From the NCBI RefSeq assembly GCF_900104025.1, contig NZ_FNIQ01000004.1:310001-374000 (forward strand): a DNA stretch of 64,000 bases, written 5' to 3'. This document shows positions 36,484-45,439 of the stretch, piece after piece (positions within the stretch are counted from its first letter, which is position 1; the number at the start of each line of letters is the position of its first letter). The stretch is from Geodermatophilus sp. DSM 45219. GTDB taxonomy: Bacteria; Actinomycetota; Actinomycetes; Mycobacteriales; Geodermatophilaceae. Position numbers and translations under genes: made by a program. The notes below the pieces were generated by a model. The model was given only the letters and a program-made list of their open reading frames with translations, made no database searches and had not been told where the DNA came from.

Positions 36484-36837
36484 GGGAGTTCTCCTCGTCG
36501 ACGGCCAGAACGGCTTCTGCCTACATCTCGTGGCGCGGCCACGCCAGACTGTCCGCCGCGTCCCTCTCGGCTCACGGCATGACTCCCCCCGGATGAGCGT
36601 GCCCCCCCGGTCCGGGCCTGCCGGTCGGGCACCGCGACGCCGCCGTCCGCGGGCACGCAGCGTTCGGCCACACGGACCGACCGGTCGAGGACGCCGACCG
36701 GGTGACCGGCGGTCGATGCAGGTCCCACTGCGCGGATCAGCCGTCCTCCAGGGTGGCATGGTTCCCTGCCGGTCCCACCGGATTCGGCGCCAGGCGGTCT
36801 GCAGTCGACGGCCTGCCGAGTCGGGACGTTCCGCGCG
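36484..36837. other. Intergenic region between the Lys-rich protein and the hydrolase
   Basis: 354 bases between divergent genes; must contain both promoters. No clear promoter hexamer pair, repeat or coding sequence is visible. Confidence 0.4.
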
Positions 36838-37617
36838 ATGGATGCTGTCCGGGTGCCTGCCGTCAAGCGCCTCCCGTCACGAGCCTTGCTGCTCACCGAG
36901 CCGCCGCGGGCGGCACTGGACCTCGCCGCCCTCGCGGCTGTCTGGCCGCTGCTCGCGACTGCCCGCCGCGGTGACGGCCACCCGGTGCTGGTGCTGCCGG
37001 GGCTGATGACCGGCGACCCCGCCACCCTGGTGCTGCGGACCGCGCTGCGCGCCCTGGGCCATGACGTGTCCGGCTGGAGCCTGGGCACCAACCGGGGCCC
37101 GACGGGCCGCGTCGTCCACACGCTGCGCGCACGACTCGAGCAGTTGCACCGGACCTCGGGACGGCGGGTCAGCCTGGTCGGCTGGAGTCTCGGCGGGCTC
37201 TACGCGCAGGAACTGGCCAGAGCCGCGCCGGGCAGCGTCCGCGGACTGGTCACCCTAGGCACGCCGGTGGTGCGATGGGCTCCCTGGGTCCGCACCGCCT
37301 CGAGGGTCGTCGACGGCGGCACCCGCCTCCTCGGCGGGGCGCCGGCGCTGCCCCGGGCCTGGGCCGAGCGCGGCTCCCTGCGCGTGCCCGCGACGTCGGT
37401 CTACACGCGGGCCGACGGCATCGTGCACTGGTCGTCGTGTCGGTACGAGGTCCGTTCCCGGCGGGAGAACGTGGAGGTGCGCGGCAGCCACCTCGGCCTG
37501 GCCTGCAACCCGGCGGTGCTGTGGCTGCTGGCCGACCGGCTGGGGATGGCCGAGGGCGCTTGGTCACCGTTCCGCCCCCCGCCCGGACTGAGCCTGCTCT
37601 TCGCCCGCCGTCGATGA
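36838..37617 (+). CDS. Alpha/beta hydrolase (lipase-like)
   Basis: 259 aa. The nucleophile elbow is VSLVGWSLGGLYAQELARA, the N-terminal strand VLVLPGLMTGDPATLVLRTA, and the late Asp/His region VYTRADGIVHWSSC and RGSHLGLACNPAVLWLLADR (probable catalytic His). The size and TGRVVHTLRARLEQL segment resemble triacylglycerol lipase/thioesterase-like actinobacterial hydrolases. ATG 36838 is used; a GTG 15 bases on is possible. Substrate unknown. Confidence 0.8.
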   Translation: MDAVRVPAVKRLPSRALLLTEPPRAALDLAALAAVWPLLATARRGDGHPVLVLPGLMTGDPATLVLRTALRALGHDVSGWSLGTNRGPTGRVVHTLRARLEQLHRTSGRRVSLVGWSLGGLYAQELARAAPGSVRGLVTLGTPVVRWAPWVRTASRVVDGGTRLLGGAPALPRAWAERGSLRVPATSVYTRADGIVHWSSCRYEVRSRRENVEVRGSHLGLACNPAVLWLLADRLGMAEGAWSPFRPPPGLSLLFARRR

Positions 37618-38061
37618 CACGGGCAGGCCCAGTCGAGGTCGTCGCCAAACGGCGGCGTGGGACACCCGATCCGGTCGACCCGGTGCCGGCATGACCCCTG
37701 GTCACCTGCGTGGGATCCGCTGCCGCTCGTGCTCGACCGTTTGCGCAGGTCGAGCACGAGGAGCGTGCAGCGCCACGATGTCTTCGCCGTCGACGGACCG
37801 GACGGCGGTCTCCTGATCGTTCGGCCGCCGCGGTGGGCGACGACGCCAGAACCTGGCACCGATGCGCGCGGCAGGCACCGAACCGGTCCTCGCCGAGCGG
37901 AGCAGGCGGGCTGCGCGTGCCTCGGAGCGGGTCATCGCCTCCGAGGGACGTCCATGCATCTCCAGTTCATCCGATACTGCCGTCGTCGGCCATCGTGCGC
38001 CGTCGCCGCCACGCGGCTCATTTGCCGCTGCGCCCTGCGCAACCAGCGAGGACCAAGGCCA
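37618..38061. other. Low-coding region with one strong hairpin
   Basis: No gene supported. A 13-base perfect inverted repeat, CTCGTGCTCGACC (37726-37738) and GGTCGAGCACGAG (37748-37760) with a nine-base loop, lies about 110 bases behind the hydrolase stop and may be its terminator, though no T-run follows. Confidence 0.5.
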
Positions 38062-38120
38062 TCCGTAGAGCGAGAGATCACATCGCAGGGGTTGGTGGTT
38101 CGAGTGCAAGCAGGGGAGCA
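38062..38120 (+). pseudogene. Degenerate tRNA-Asn 3' half (candidate attachment-site scar)
   Basis: From ATCGCAGGG onward the sequence matches the 3' part of the tRNA-Asn at 30013 at 33 of 38 positions with one inserted base, through TGGTTCGAGT and GGGGAGCA. A CCGTAG at 38063-38068 resembles the tRNA's 5' CCGTAG. Between them the D arm and anticodon are missing, and the T stem (GGTGG/GCAAG) no longer pairs, so this is not a working tRNA. Confidence 0.65.
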
Positions 38121-38162
38121 CGACCGCAGGTCGTAGCCCTGTGCGGGCTCGGTCGTCGATGG

Positions 38163-38187
38163 TGGTCCATGGGGAACCCATGGACCA
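38163..38187. terminator. Hairpin behind the tRNA remnant
   Basis: Eleven-base perfect arms, TGGTCCATGGG (38163-38173) and CCCATGGACCA (38177-38187), around GAA. Placed as a tRNA terminator would be; no T-run. Confidence 0.45.
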
Positions 38188-38598
38188 ACCGCCCGGGTCG
38201 CAGGCGTGAACGCCCGGGACCGATCGCGCGGCGCAGCCGTCCACAGGGGCTTACCGGCACGGCCCGTCCGGTCAGCCGACCGGACGACGAGCCCCGGCCG
38301 GAGGGACCCGGGCAGCCCGCGGACCGGCCGGTCCGGCGGGAACCCCACCAGGTGACCGAGGCCGAGAGGCGGACGGCGGGGGGCGGAGGTCTCGACGTGG
38401 TCCGAGCGAGCCGCGGCGCCGCGTGAGCGCGCGCCGCAGCCTCCAGCCGCAGACCGACGGGTCCGGAGGGACCTCCGGCTCTCGCGGGGTGGACGGACGA
38501 CGGTGTCCGCTCGCAGGGAGCCGCACGACGCTCGAGGGAGGCCACCGACCGGCGGCGCGACCGCGCGGTCGGGTGGCCCGAGCCAGAGGGAGGTCGCC
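38188..38598. other. Intergenic region before the DUF4389 gene
   Basis: About 410 bases with no supported gene. It ends with GGGAGG (38588-38593), the ribosome-binding site for the gene at 38599. Confidence 0.4.
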
Positions 38599-40191
38599 GT
38601 GACCGAGACCCATCCGCCCTACCCGGTGCGGGTCGACGCGTCGATGGACGCGCCGCTGTCGCGCTGGCTGTGGCTGGTCAAGTGGTTCCTGCTCATCCCG
38701 CACTACGTCGTCCTGGCGTTCCTCTGGGTCGCCTTCATGGTGCTGACCGTGGTCGCCTGGTTCGCGATCCTCGTCACCGGCCGCTACCCCCGGGCGTTGT
38801 TCGACTTCGACGTCGGGGTGCTCCGCTGGAGCTGGCGCGTGCACTACTACGGCTACGGCGCGCTCGGCACCGACCGGTACCCGCCGTTCACCCTCGCCGA
38901 CGTGCCGGACTACCCGGCGCGGCTGGACGTGCCGTATCCCGAACGGCTGTCCCGCGGCCTGGTGCTGGTGAAGTCCTGGCTGCTGGCGCTCCCGCACCTG
39001 CTGGTGGTCGCCCTGTTCGCCGGCGGGGGCCTGTGGATCAGCACGTCCTCGACGGCCGATGCCGGCGTCTGGGACGACGGCTGGGGCGCCGGTGGACTGG
39101 TCGGCCTGCTCGTCCTGATCGCCGGTGTCGTGCTGCTCTTCTCCGGCCGTTACCCGCAGCCGGTCTACGACTTCGTGCTGGGCATGGACCGCTGGGTGCT
39201 GCGGGTGGCGGCCTACGTGGCGCTGATGACCGACCGCTACCCGCCGTTCCGGATGGACATGGGCGGCGCCGACCCCGGCTCCCGTCCCGTGGGCCCGAGC
39301 GGGCCGCTGCCGGCCGGCCCCGCGGCTGCGCCCGTTCCGACCGGGGCGGTCGCGCCCCAGCCACCCCGGTACGACTCCGCGGAGCGCTGGACCGCCGGCC
39401 GGGTCGTGGCGGTCGTGGCCGGTGCCGTGCTGCTCCTGGCCGCCACCGGCCCGCTCGTCGGCGGGATCGGGCTGGCCTGGGCCGACACGGCGCAGCGCGA
39501 GGACGGTCACGTGTGGTCCGCGACCGACACCCTCTCCACCAGCGGTCACGCGCTCACCGTCGACGACATCACCCTGGACACCGCCGGGGAGGAGTGGGTG
39601 GTCGACGAGGTGATCGGCGACGTCCGCGTCGAGGCGACTGCGGTCGACCCGTCGACCGGCGTGTTCGTCGGGGTGGCCCGGGCCGCCGACGTCGACCGGT
39701 ACCTGGCCGGGGTCGCGCACCGGCAGGTCGACGAGCTCGACCCGGATGCCGGGTCCGGCACCACCGGGGAGATCCGCGGCGGCCCGCCGGCGAGCCCCCC
39801 GGGACAGCAGGACTTCTGGGCCGCCCGGACGGAGGGGACGGGCACGCAGACCCTGCGGTGGACGCCGACGGACGGCGACTGGACGGTCGTGGTGATGCGC
39901 GCCGACGGGTCGGCCGGGGTGGACGTCGATGCGCGCGCCGGCGTCACCGTGCCCGCGTTGACCTGGATCTGGGTCGCGCTGCTGGTGGTCGGCGGTGTGC
40001 TCGCCGTCGCGGGGGCACTGCTCGTCGGCCTCGCCGTCCACCGCGCCCGGCCCGCCCCGCCCGGGCCGGCGCCCACGCGGTACGGCCCGCCACCATGGCC
40101 CGCTGCCGGCCCGGCCGCACGACCGCCGGCGCCGCGACCGGCACCGGCCGACGCGCCCCCGGTCGGCACGAACCCGGGGACCGACCGGTGA
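38599..40191 (+). CDS. DUF4389 membrane protein with two DUF4389 units
   Basis: 530 aa from GTG 38599 (GGGAGG upstream). Two tandem DUF4389-type halves are visible: WLWLVKWFLLIPHYVVLAFL with GRYPRALFDFDVGVLRW..DRYPPF, then VLVKSWLLALPHLLVVALF with GRYPQPVYDFVLGMDRW..DRYPPF. After a Pro-rich linker come a further membrane helix, an extracellular domain (about 290-455, TLSTSGHALTVDDITLD...), another helix (LTWIWVALLVVGGVLAVAGA) and a Pro-rich tail. Function unknown. Overlaps the next gene by four bases. Confidence 0.85.
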   Translation: MTETHPPYPVRVDASMDAPLSRWLWLVKWFLLIPHYVVLAFLWVAFMVLTVVAWFAILVTGRYPRALFDFDVGVLRWSWRVHYYGYGALGTDRYPPFTLADVPDYPARLDVPYPERLSRGLVLVKSWLLALPHLLVVALFAGGGLWISTSSTADAGVWDDGWGAGGLVGLLVLIAGVVLLFSGRYPQPVYDFVLGMDRWVLRVAAYVALMTDRYPPFRMDMGGADPGSRPVGPSGPLPAGPAAAPVPTGAVAPQPPRYDSAERWTAGRVVAVVAGAVLLLAATGPLVGGIGLAWADTAQREDGHVWSATDTLSTSGHALTVDDITLDTAGEEWVVDEVIGDVRVEATAVDPSTGVFVGVARAADVDRYLAGVAHRQVDELDPDAGSGTTGEIRGGPPASPPGQQDFWAARTEGTGTQTLRWTPTDGDWTVVVMRADGSAGVDVDARAGVTVPALTWIWVALLVVGGVLAVAGALLVGLAVHRARPAPPGPAPTRYGPPPWPAAGPAARPPAPRPAPADAPPVGTNPGTDR

Positions 40192-40463
40192 CGCGCCGCT
40201 ACCGGCTGCGATCGCCGTCAGCGGACCTCGAGCTGCGCGGGGTGGCCGTGCGGGCCGCGGCGGCGGGCGCGCTGGCCACCGGCGCGCTGGCGGCCGGTGC
40301 GTTCGCCGTCGGTGCCCTCGCGGTCGGGGCGCTGGCCGTCGGCCGGTTGGCCCTCGGGCGGGCCGACGTGCAGGACCTGCACATCGCACGCCTGCACGTC
40401 GGCGAGCTGACGCTGGACCAGCCGCTGCGCGGCCCGGAGGTGGCCGGCGCGGCGGCGGGCTGA
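40188..40463 (+). CDS. Small repeat protein with A-x-G-A-L units
   Basis: 91 aa, GTG overlapping the previous stop. Residues about 24-58 form a run of five-residue repeats (AAGALATGALAAGAFAVGAL and on to AVGRLALGRADV), followed by DLHIARLHVGELTLDQPL, where the same periodicity continues with polar residues. This resembles pentapeptide-type beta-helix proteins, or a glycine-zipper membrane hairpin; the sequence alone does not decide. Coupled to the DUF4389 protein. Confidence 0.75.
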   Translation: MTRRYRLRSPSADLELRGVAVRAAAAGALATGALAAGAFAVGALAVGALAVGRLALGRADVQDLHIARLHVGELTLDQPLRGPEVAGAAAG

Positions 40464-40631
40464 CCGGCCGTGGCCTCCACCCGCCCGGGGGCAGGACGGG
40501 ACCGGCCCCGGCCGGCGGCCCCCGGCGGACGCCGGTCCGGGCACCCCGGGCTCCGGTGGAGGTGCCCTGGTTAGGCTGAGCCGGCGTACACCGCAGGCAA
40601 CACGCCATCCGTCGGCCGAGGAACGGTCCGT

Positions 40632-41510
40632 GTGTCGAGTGAACTAGGGCTCCAGGACACCAACGGCATCCTCCGGCAGCCGTGGATCCGACCCGAGCGC
40701 ACGAGCGCCGGCCTGGGGTGGGGCAGCCAGTACCTGTCCGTCCAGCGCGAGCGCCCGTACCAGGAGTCGTTCCAGGCCGCGCGCACCCACCTGGTGATCC
40801 TCCACCTGGACGGGCCGGTCACCGTGCGCCGCAGGAGGGGGAGGCTGAGCCGCTCCCGGACGGTCCCGGCGGGCGGACTGTTCATCCAGCCGGCGGGCCG
40901 GGACCTGACCGTCGAGCTCGGCGGCCCGCTGAGCACCGTGCACCTCTACCTCACCGACGACCTGGTCCAGGACGCCGCCGGGTCGGACGAGCCGGTGGAG
41001 CTGGGGGAGGAGCTCGGCACGAGCGACCGGCTGCTCGAACAGCTGGTGCTCTCGATGGACGAGACGCTCCGCCGCTGGGAGCCCGCAGCCCGCACCTACC
41101 TCGACCAGCTCGGCAGCATGGTCGCCGCGCAGCTGGTGCGACGGCACGGTGCCGGGGCCGGCTCCGGGGACGACCGGCCCGCCGGCGGGCTGGGGGACCG
41201 GCAGCTGGCGGCCGTGCGGGCGGTCATGGAGGAGCGGCTGGCCGAGCCGCTCTCGCTGGCCGACCTGGCCGCGGTCGCCGGGTTGAGCGTCAGCCAGTTC
41301 AGCCGGCGGTTCAAGGCGCGCACCGGCCTCGCGCCGCACCGGTTCCTCCTCGGTCTCCGCGTCGACCAGGCGGTCCGGTTGCTGCGCAGCGACGGGGCCT
41401 CGATCGCCGACATCGCCGTCCGGTGCGGGTTCTCCCACCAGGAGCACCTGACCCGGGTCATGCGGGCGCGGCTCGACACCACCCCCGGGGCCGTCCGGCG
41501 CGGTTGCTGA
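40632..41510 (+). CDS. AraC family transcriptional regulator
   Basis: 292 aa; GTG at 40632. N-terminal cupin-like sensing region with FIQPAGRDLTVELGGPLSTV, and a C-terminal double helix-turn-helix: EPLSLADLAAVAGLSVSQFS RRFK and then SIADIAVRCGFSHQEHLTRV. Directly upstream of, and co-oriented with, the aromatic-degradation genes. It is the probable activator, acting through the tandem sites at 41537-41569 (inference). Confidence 0.92.
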   Translation: MSSELGLQDTNGILRQPWIRPERTSAGLGWGSQYLSVQRERPYQESFQAARTHLVILHLDGPVTVRRRRGRLSRSRTVPAGGLFIQPAGRDLTVELGGPLSTVHLYLTDDLVQDAAGSDEPVELGEELGTSDRLLEQLVLSMDETLRRWEPAARTYLDQLGSMVAAQLVRRHGAGAGSGDDRPAGGLGDRQLAAVRAVMEERLAEPLSLADLAAVAGLSVSQFSRRFKARTGLAPHRFLLGLRVDQAVRLLRSDGASIADIAVRCGFSHQEHLTRVMRARLDTTPGAVRRGC

Positions 41511-41536
41511 GCGGGCCGTCCCTCGTCCGACCGCGC

Positions 41537-41569
41537 GATCCGTGCAGGAAGACGGCCGGATCGTGCAGG
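41537..41569 (+). promoter_or_regulatory. Tandem direct repeats, candidate AraC-type binding sites
   Basis: GATCCGTGCAGG (41537-41548) and GATCGTGCAGG (41559-41569). The shared GTGCAGG cores are 21 bases apart, two helical turns, as expected for an AraC-family dimer. They lie about 65-100 bases before the hydroxylase start. Confidence 0.6.
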
Positions 41570-41634
41570 CGTGCGGGTCGTGGCGCGCCGCACACTCGGA
41601 GCCGACGTGACCCGAGCCCCGAGGAGAGGCACCC

Positions 41635-43407
41635 ATGGCAGACCTCGACACCGACGTCCTGGTCGTCGGCAGCGGACCGGCCGGTTCCGCGGCCGCACTG
41701 GCCCTGGCGACCTACGGCGTCCGGACGACCGTGATCACCAAGTACGGGCGGCTGGCCGACACCCCCCGGGCGCACATCACGAACCAGCGCACCATGGAGG
41801 CGCTGCGCGACCTCGGCGTCGAGGAGGAGGTGATGGCCGAGGCCGTTCCGCAGGAGCTGATGGGCAACCTCGTCTACTGCACCTCGATCGCCGGTGAGGA
41901 GCTCGGCCGGCTGCACGCCTGGGGCACCCGGCCCGACCGGCTGGCCGACTACACCGCGGCCAGCCCGTCGCGGATCTGCGACATGCCGCAGGACCTGATG
42001 GAGCCGGTGCTGCTGCACAACGCCCAGTCCCGCGGGGCGAGGGTCCGCTTCGACACCGAGTACCTGTCGCTGCAGCAGGACGACGACGGCGTCACCGTGC
42101 AGGTGCGCGACCGGCTACGGGGTGACGAGTACGAGATCCGGGCGAGGTACGTGATCGGCGCGGACGGCGGCCGCAGCCAGGTGGCCGAGGACATCGGCCT
42201 CCCCCTGCGGGGCCGGATGGGAGTCGGCGGCAGCATCAACATCGTCTTCGAGGCCGACCTGTCCCACCTGGTCGCCGACCGCCCGTCGGTCCTGTACTGG
42301 GTGCTGCAGCCGGGCGCCGACGTCGGCGGCATCGGCGCCGGCCTGGTGCGCATGGTGCGGCCCTGGCACAGGTGGCTGATCGTCTGGGGCTACGACATCG
42401 ACGGCCCGGCGCCGGACCTGACCGAGGAGTTCGCGCTCTCCATCGTGCGCAAGCTCGTCGGTGACGACTCGGTCAAGGTGTCGATCACCTCCAGCTCGGC
42501 GTGGACGGTCAACCACGTGTACGCCGAGCGGTACTCCGCCGGCCGGGTGTTCTGCGCCGGCGACGCCGTGCACCGGCACCCGCCGTCGAACGGCCTGGGC
42601 TCCAACACCTCGATCCAGGACGCCTACAACCTGGCCTGGAAGCTCGCCGCCGTCGTCAGGGGGCAGGCGGGTCCGGGGCTGCTGGACACCTACTCGGCCG
42701 AGCGGGCGCCGGTGGGCAGGCAGATCGTCGACCGGGCCAACCAGAGCATCGGCGAGACCGCCCGGATCTTCGACGCCCTCGGGCTGCTGGACACCGAGGA
42801 CCCCGAGCTGATGGTCGAGCACATGGCCGCCCGCAAGCAGGCGACGCCCGAGGCGGAGAAGCAGCGCGCGGCCCTGCGCGAGGCGATCGCGTTCAAGGAC
42901 TACGAGTTCAACTGCCACGGGGTGGAGATGGACCAGCGCTACGAGTCCGCCGCGGTGGTGCCGGACGGCACCCCGCCGGAGCAGCCGGTCCGCGACCCGG
43001 AGCTCTACTCCCACGCCACCTCGCGCCCCGGCGCCAAGCTGCCGCACGCCTGGCTGACCACCGACCACCGCCGCCAGGTCTCCACCCTCGACCTCGGTGG
43101 GCACGGCCGGTTCACCGTGTTCACCGGCATCGGTGGGGACGGCTGGGTGCGCGCCGCGGCCGCGGTGGGGGAGCGGCTGGGCATCGACGTCGCCGCCGTC
43201 GTCATCGGCCCCGGTCAGGAGCACGACGACCTGTACGGCGACTGGGCGCGGGTCCGCGGCATCGACGACGGCGGCGTGCTGCTCACCCGACCGGACAACC
43301 ACGTCGCCTTCCGCCAGGCCGGCGGCGCGTCCGACGCCGAGGCCGAGGCGGCGCTGGAGCGCGCGCTGCGCACCGTGCTGGACCGGGTCGAGGAGGTGCG
43401 GGCGTGA
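41635..43407 (+). CDS. FAD-dependent aromatic hydroxylase (phenol/resorcinol type)
   Basis: Flavoprotein monooxygenase of 590 aa, related to phenol 2-monooxygenase and TfdB. FAD Rossmann motif VLVVGSGPAGSAAALAL (residues 8-24), DG motif GADGGRSQVAED, second FAD motif VFCAGDAVHRHPPSNGLGSN, and a C-terminal thioredoxin-like domain (RPGAKLPHAWL onward). ATG at 41635 behind GAGGAGAGGC. It would put a hydroxyl on a phenolic ring, producing the hydroxyquinol-type substrate of the next enzyme; the exact phenol is not determined. Confidence 0.9.
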   Translation: MADLDTDVLVVGSGPAGSAAALALATYGVRTTVITKYGRLADTPRAHITNQRTMEALRDLGVEEEVMAEAVPQELMGNLVYCTSIAGEELGRLHAWGTRPDRLADYTAASPSRICDMPQDLMEPVLLHNAQSRGARVRFDTEYLSLQQDDDGVTVQVRDRLRGDEYEIRARYVIGADGGRSQVAEDIGLPLRGRMGVGGSINIVFEADLSHLVADRPSVLYWVLQPGADVGGIGAGLVRMVRPWHRWLIVWGYDIDGPAPDLTEEFALSIVRKLVGDDSVKVSITSSSAWTVNHVYAERYSAGRVFCAGDAVHRHPPSNGLGSNTSIQDAYNLAWKLAAVVRGQAGPGLLDTYSAERAPVGRQIVDRANQSIGETARIFDALGLLDTEDPELMVEHMAARKQATPEAEKQRAALREAIAFKDYEFNCHGVEMDQRYESAAVVPDGTPPEQPVRDPELYSHATSRPGAKLPHAWLTTDHRRQVSTLDLGGHGRFTVFTGIGGDGWVRAAAAVGERLGIDVAAVVIGPGQEHDDLYGDWARVRGIDDGGVLLTRPDNHVAFRQAGGASDAEAEAALERALRTVLDRVEEVRA

Positions 43408-44342
43408 GCGACCGGCAGCTGTTCACCGAGAAGGGCTCGGCCGAGGTCGTGGCCGCGAGCTTCGCGAACACCCCCGACCCGCGGCTGAAGACGGTGCTGA
43501 CCTCGCTGGTCCACCACCTGCACGCCTTCGTCAAGGACGTCGAGCTGACCGAGGAGGAGTGGGGGTCCGCGATCGACTTCCTCACACGCACCGGGCACAT
43601 GAGCGACGACGTGCGGCAGGAGTTCATCCTGCTCTCCGACGTCCTGGGCGTCTCGATGCTGGTCGAGACCATCAACCACCGCACCGGGGGCACCTCGACG
43701 GAGTCGACGGTGCTCGGGCCCTTCCACATGGTCGAGTCGCCGCCGCGGCAGCTGGGCGACGACATCGCGCTGGACGGCAAGGGCACGCCGTGCCTGGTGT
43801 CCGGGCGGGTGACCGGTCCGGACGGCGAGCCGCTGGCGGGGGCGTCGGTGGACGTGTGGCAGACCAACGAGGACGGCTTCTACGACGTCCAGCAGCCCGG
43901 CATCCAGCCGGCGGGCAACCTGCGCGGGCTGTTCACCGCCGACGACGACGGCCGGTTCTGGTTCCGCTCGGTCGTGCCGCGGTACTACCCGATCCCCGAC
44001 GACGGGCCGGTCGGCCGGCTGCTGGCCGCCACCGGCCGGCACCCCTACCGGCCGGCGCACCTGCACTTCATCGTCGCCGCTCCGGGCCATCGGCCGGTGA
44101 CCACGCACGTGTTCGTCGCCGACAGCCCCTACCTGGACTCCGACGCGGTGTTCGGGGTCAAGGAGAGCCTGATCCGGGACGTGCCGGAGGTCGACGACCC
44201 GGCGCGCGCGGCGGAGGTCGGGCTGGCCAACCCGTTCCGGACGCTGACCTTCGACCTGACGCTGCTGCGGGCCGACCAGGCCCCGCCGGCCGCCCAACCG
44301 GCGCAGGCGCAGCCGACCGTGGTACGGGGCGCGCCCTCGTGA
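43404..44342 (+). CDS. Intradiol ring-cleavage dioxygenase (hydroxyquinol 1,2-dioxygenase type)
   Basis: Non-heme Fe(III) dioxygenase, 312 aa. Segments: TINHRTGGTSTESTVLGPFH (family signature), metal-ligand Tyr in EDGFYDVQQPG and in VVPRYYPIPDDGP, and the two His ligands in RPAHLHFIV. The pairing with a maleylacetate reductase favours hydroxyquinol over catechol as substrate. GTGA overlap with the hydroxylase. The last ~25 residues are a Pro/Ala/Gln-rich tail. Confidence 0.9.
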   Translation: MSDRQLFTEKGSAEVVAASFANTPDPRLKTVLTSLVHHLHAFVKDVELTEEEWGSAIDFLTRTGHMSDDVRQEFILLSDVLGVSMLVETINHRTGGTSTESTVLGPFHMVESPPRQLGDDIALDGKGTPCLVSGRVTGPDGEPLAGASVDVWQTNEDGFYDVQQPGIQPAGNLRGLFTADDDGRFWFRSVVPRYYPIPDDGPVGRLLAATGRHPYRPAHLHFIVAAPGHRPVTTHVFVADSPYLDSDAVFGVKESLIRDVPEVDDPARAAEVGLANPFRTLTFDLTLLRADQAPPAAQPAQAQPTVVRGAPS

Positions 44343-45415
44343 TCGGGCCGTTCACCCACACCGCGCTGCCCATGCGGGTCGTCTTCGGCCCCGGCTCCCT
44401 GGCCGCGCTGCCCGACGAGGTCGACCGGCTCGGCCTGCAGCGGGTCCTGGTGCTGTGCTCCCCGGAGCAGCAGGCCACCGGCGAGCAGGTCGCCGCCGCA
44501 CTGGGCGCGCGGGCCGCCGGGGTGCTGGCCGAGGCCCGGATGCACGTGCCCGTCGAGGTCGCCCACCGGGCCCGCGAGCTGGCCGCCGAGCTGGGCGCCG
44601 ACGGCTGCGTGGCGGTCGGCGGCGGGTCGGCGATCGGGCTGGGCAAGGCGATCGCGCTGGAGCACGGCCTGCCGGTGGTCGCCGTCCCGACCACCTACGC
44701 CGGCTCGGAGATGACGCCGGTGTGGGGGCTGACCGAGGGCGGGGTGAAGCGCACCGGCCGCGACCTCCGGGTGCTGCCCGCGAGCGTGCTCTACGACCCG
44801 GAGCTGACGCTGACCCTGCCCGCGCAGCTGTCGGCCACCAGCGGGGTCAACGCGATCGCGCACGCCGTCGAGGGGCTGTACGCCCCCGACGCGACGCCGA
44901 TCGTCTCGCTGATGGCCGAGGAGGGCGCCCGGGCGCTGGCCGCCGCCCTGCCGCGGGTGGTCGCCGACGGCACCGACCTCGACGCCCGCGGCGAGGCCCA
45001 GTACGGCGCCTGGCTGTGCGGGGCGGTGCTGGGTGCGACCACCATGTCGCTGCACCACAAGCTGTGCCACGCCCTCGGCGGCACCCTGGACCTGCCGCAC
45101 GCGCCGACGCACACCGTCGTGCTGCCGCACGCGCTGGCGTACAACCAGCCGGCTGCGCCGGACGCGGTCGCCGCGCTGTCCCGGGCCCTCGGCGGCGTCC
45201 CCGACCCGGCCCGCGAGCTGTGGGAGCTCGCCGGCCGGCTCGGCGCGCCCCGGTCGCTGGCCGAGCTCGGCATGCGGGAGGAGGAGGTCCCGCGCATCGC
45301 CGAGCCGGCCGTCGCCGCCCCCTACGCCAACCCGCGGCCGGTCACCAGGGAGGGCGTCGAGCGCCTGCTGCACGCCGCGTGGGCGGGCGAGCTCCCCGAG
45401 GCCCTGCGGCGCTGA
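44339..45415 (+). CDS. Maleylacetate reductase
   Basis: Iron-type alcohol dehydrogenase family enzyme reducing maleylacetate to 3-oxoadipate, 358 aa. Cofactor loop VGGGSAIGLGKAIALEHGLP, VPTTYAGSEMTPVWGLTEGG and the metal/active-site region MSLHHKLCHALGGTLDLPHA are typical. GTGA overlap with the dioxygenase. Completes hydroxylase, ring cleavage and reduction in one coupled operon. Confidence 0.93.
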   Translation: MIGPFTHTALPMRVVFGPGSLAALPDEVDRLGLQRVLVLCSPEQQATGEQVAAALGARAAGVLAEARMHVPVEVAHRARELAAELGADGCVAVGGGSAIGLGKAIALEHGLPVVAVPTTYAGSEMTPVWGLTEGGVKRTGRDLRVLPASVLYDPELTLTLPAQLSATSGVNAIAHAVEGLYAPDATPIVSLMAEEGARALAAALPRVVADGTDLDARGEAQYGAWLCGAVLGATTMSLHHKLCHALGGTLDLPHAPTHTVVLPHALAYNQPAAPDAVAALSRALGGVPDPARELWELAGRLGAPRSLAELGMREEEVPRIAEPAVAAPYANPRPVTREGVERLLHAAWAGELPEALRR

Positions 45416-45439
45416 GGGTCGGAGGCGGGCGCTCGACGG

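Noticed and set aside
38062-38120. A second working tRNA
   Set aside because: D arm and anticodon are missing and the T stem does not pair; kept only as a degenerate remnant.
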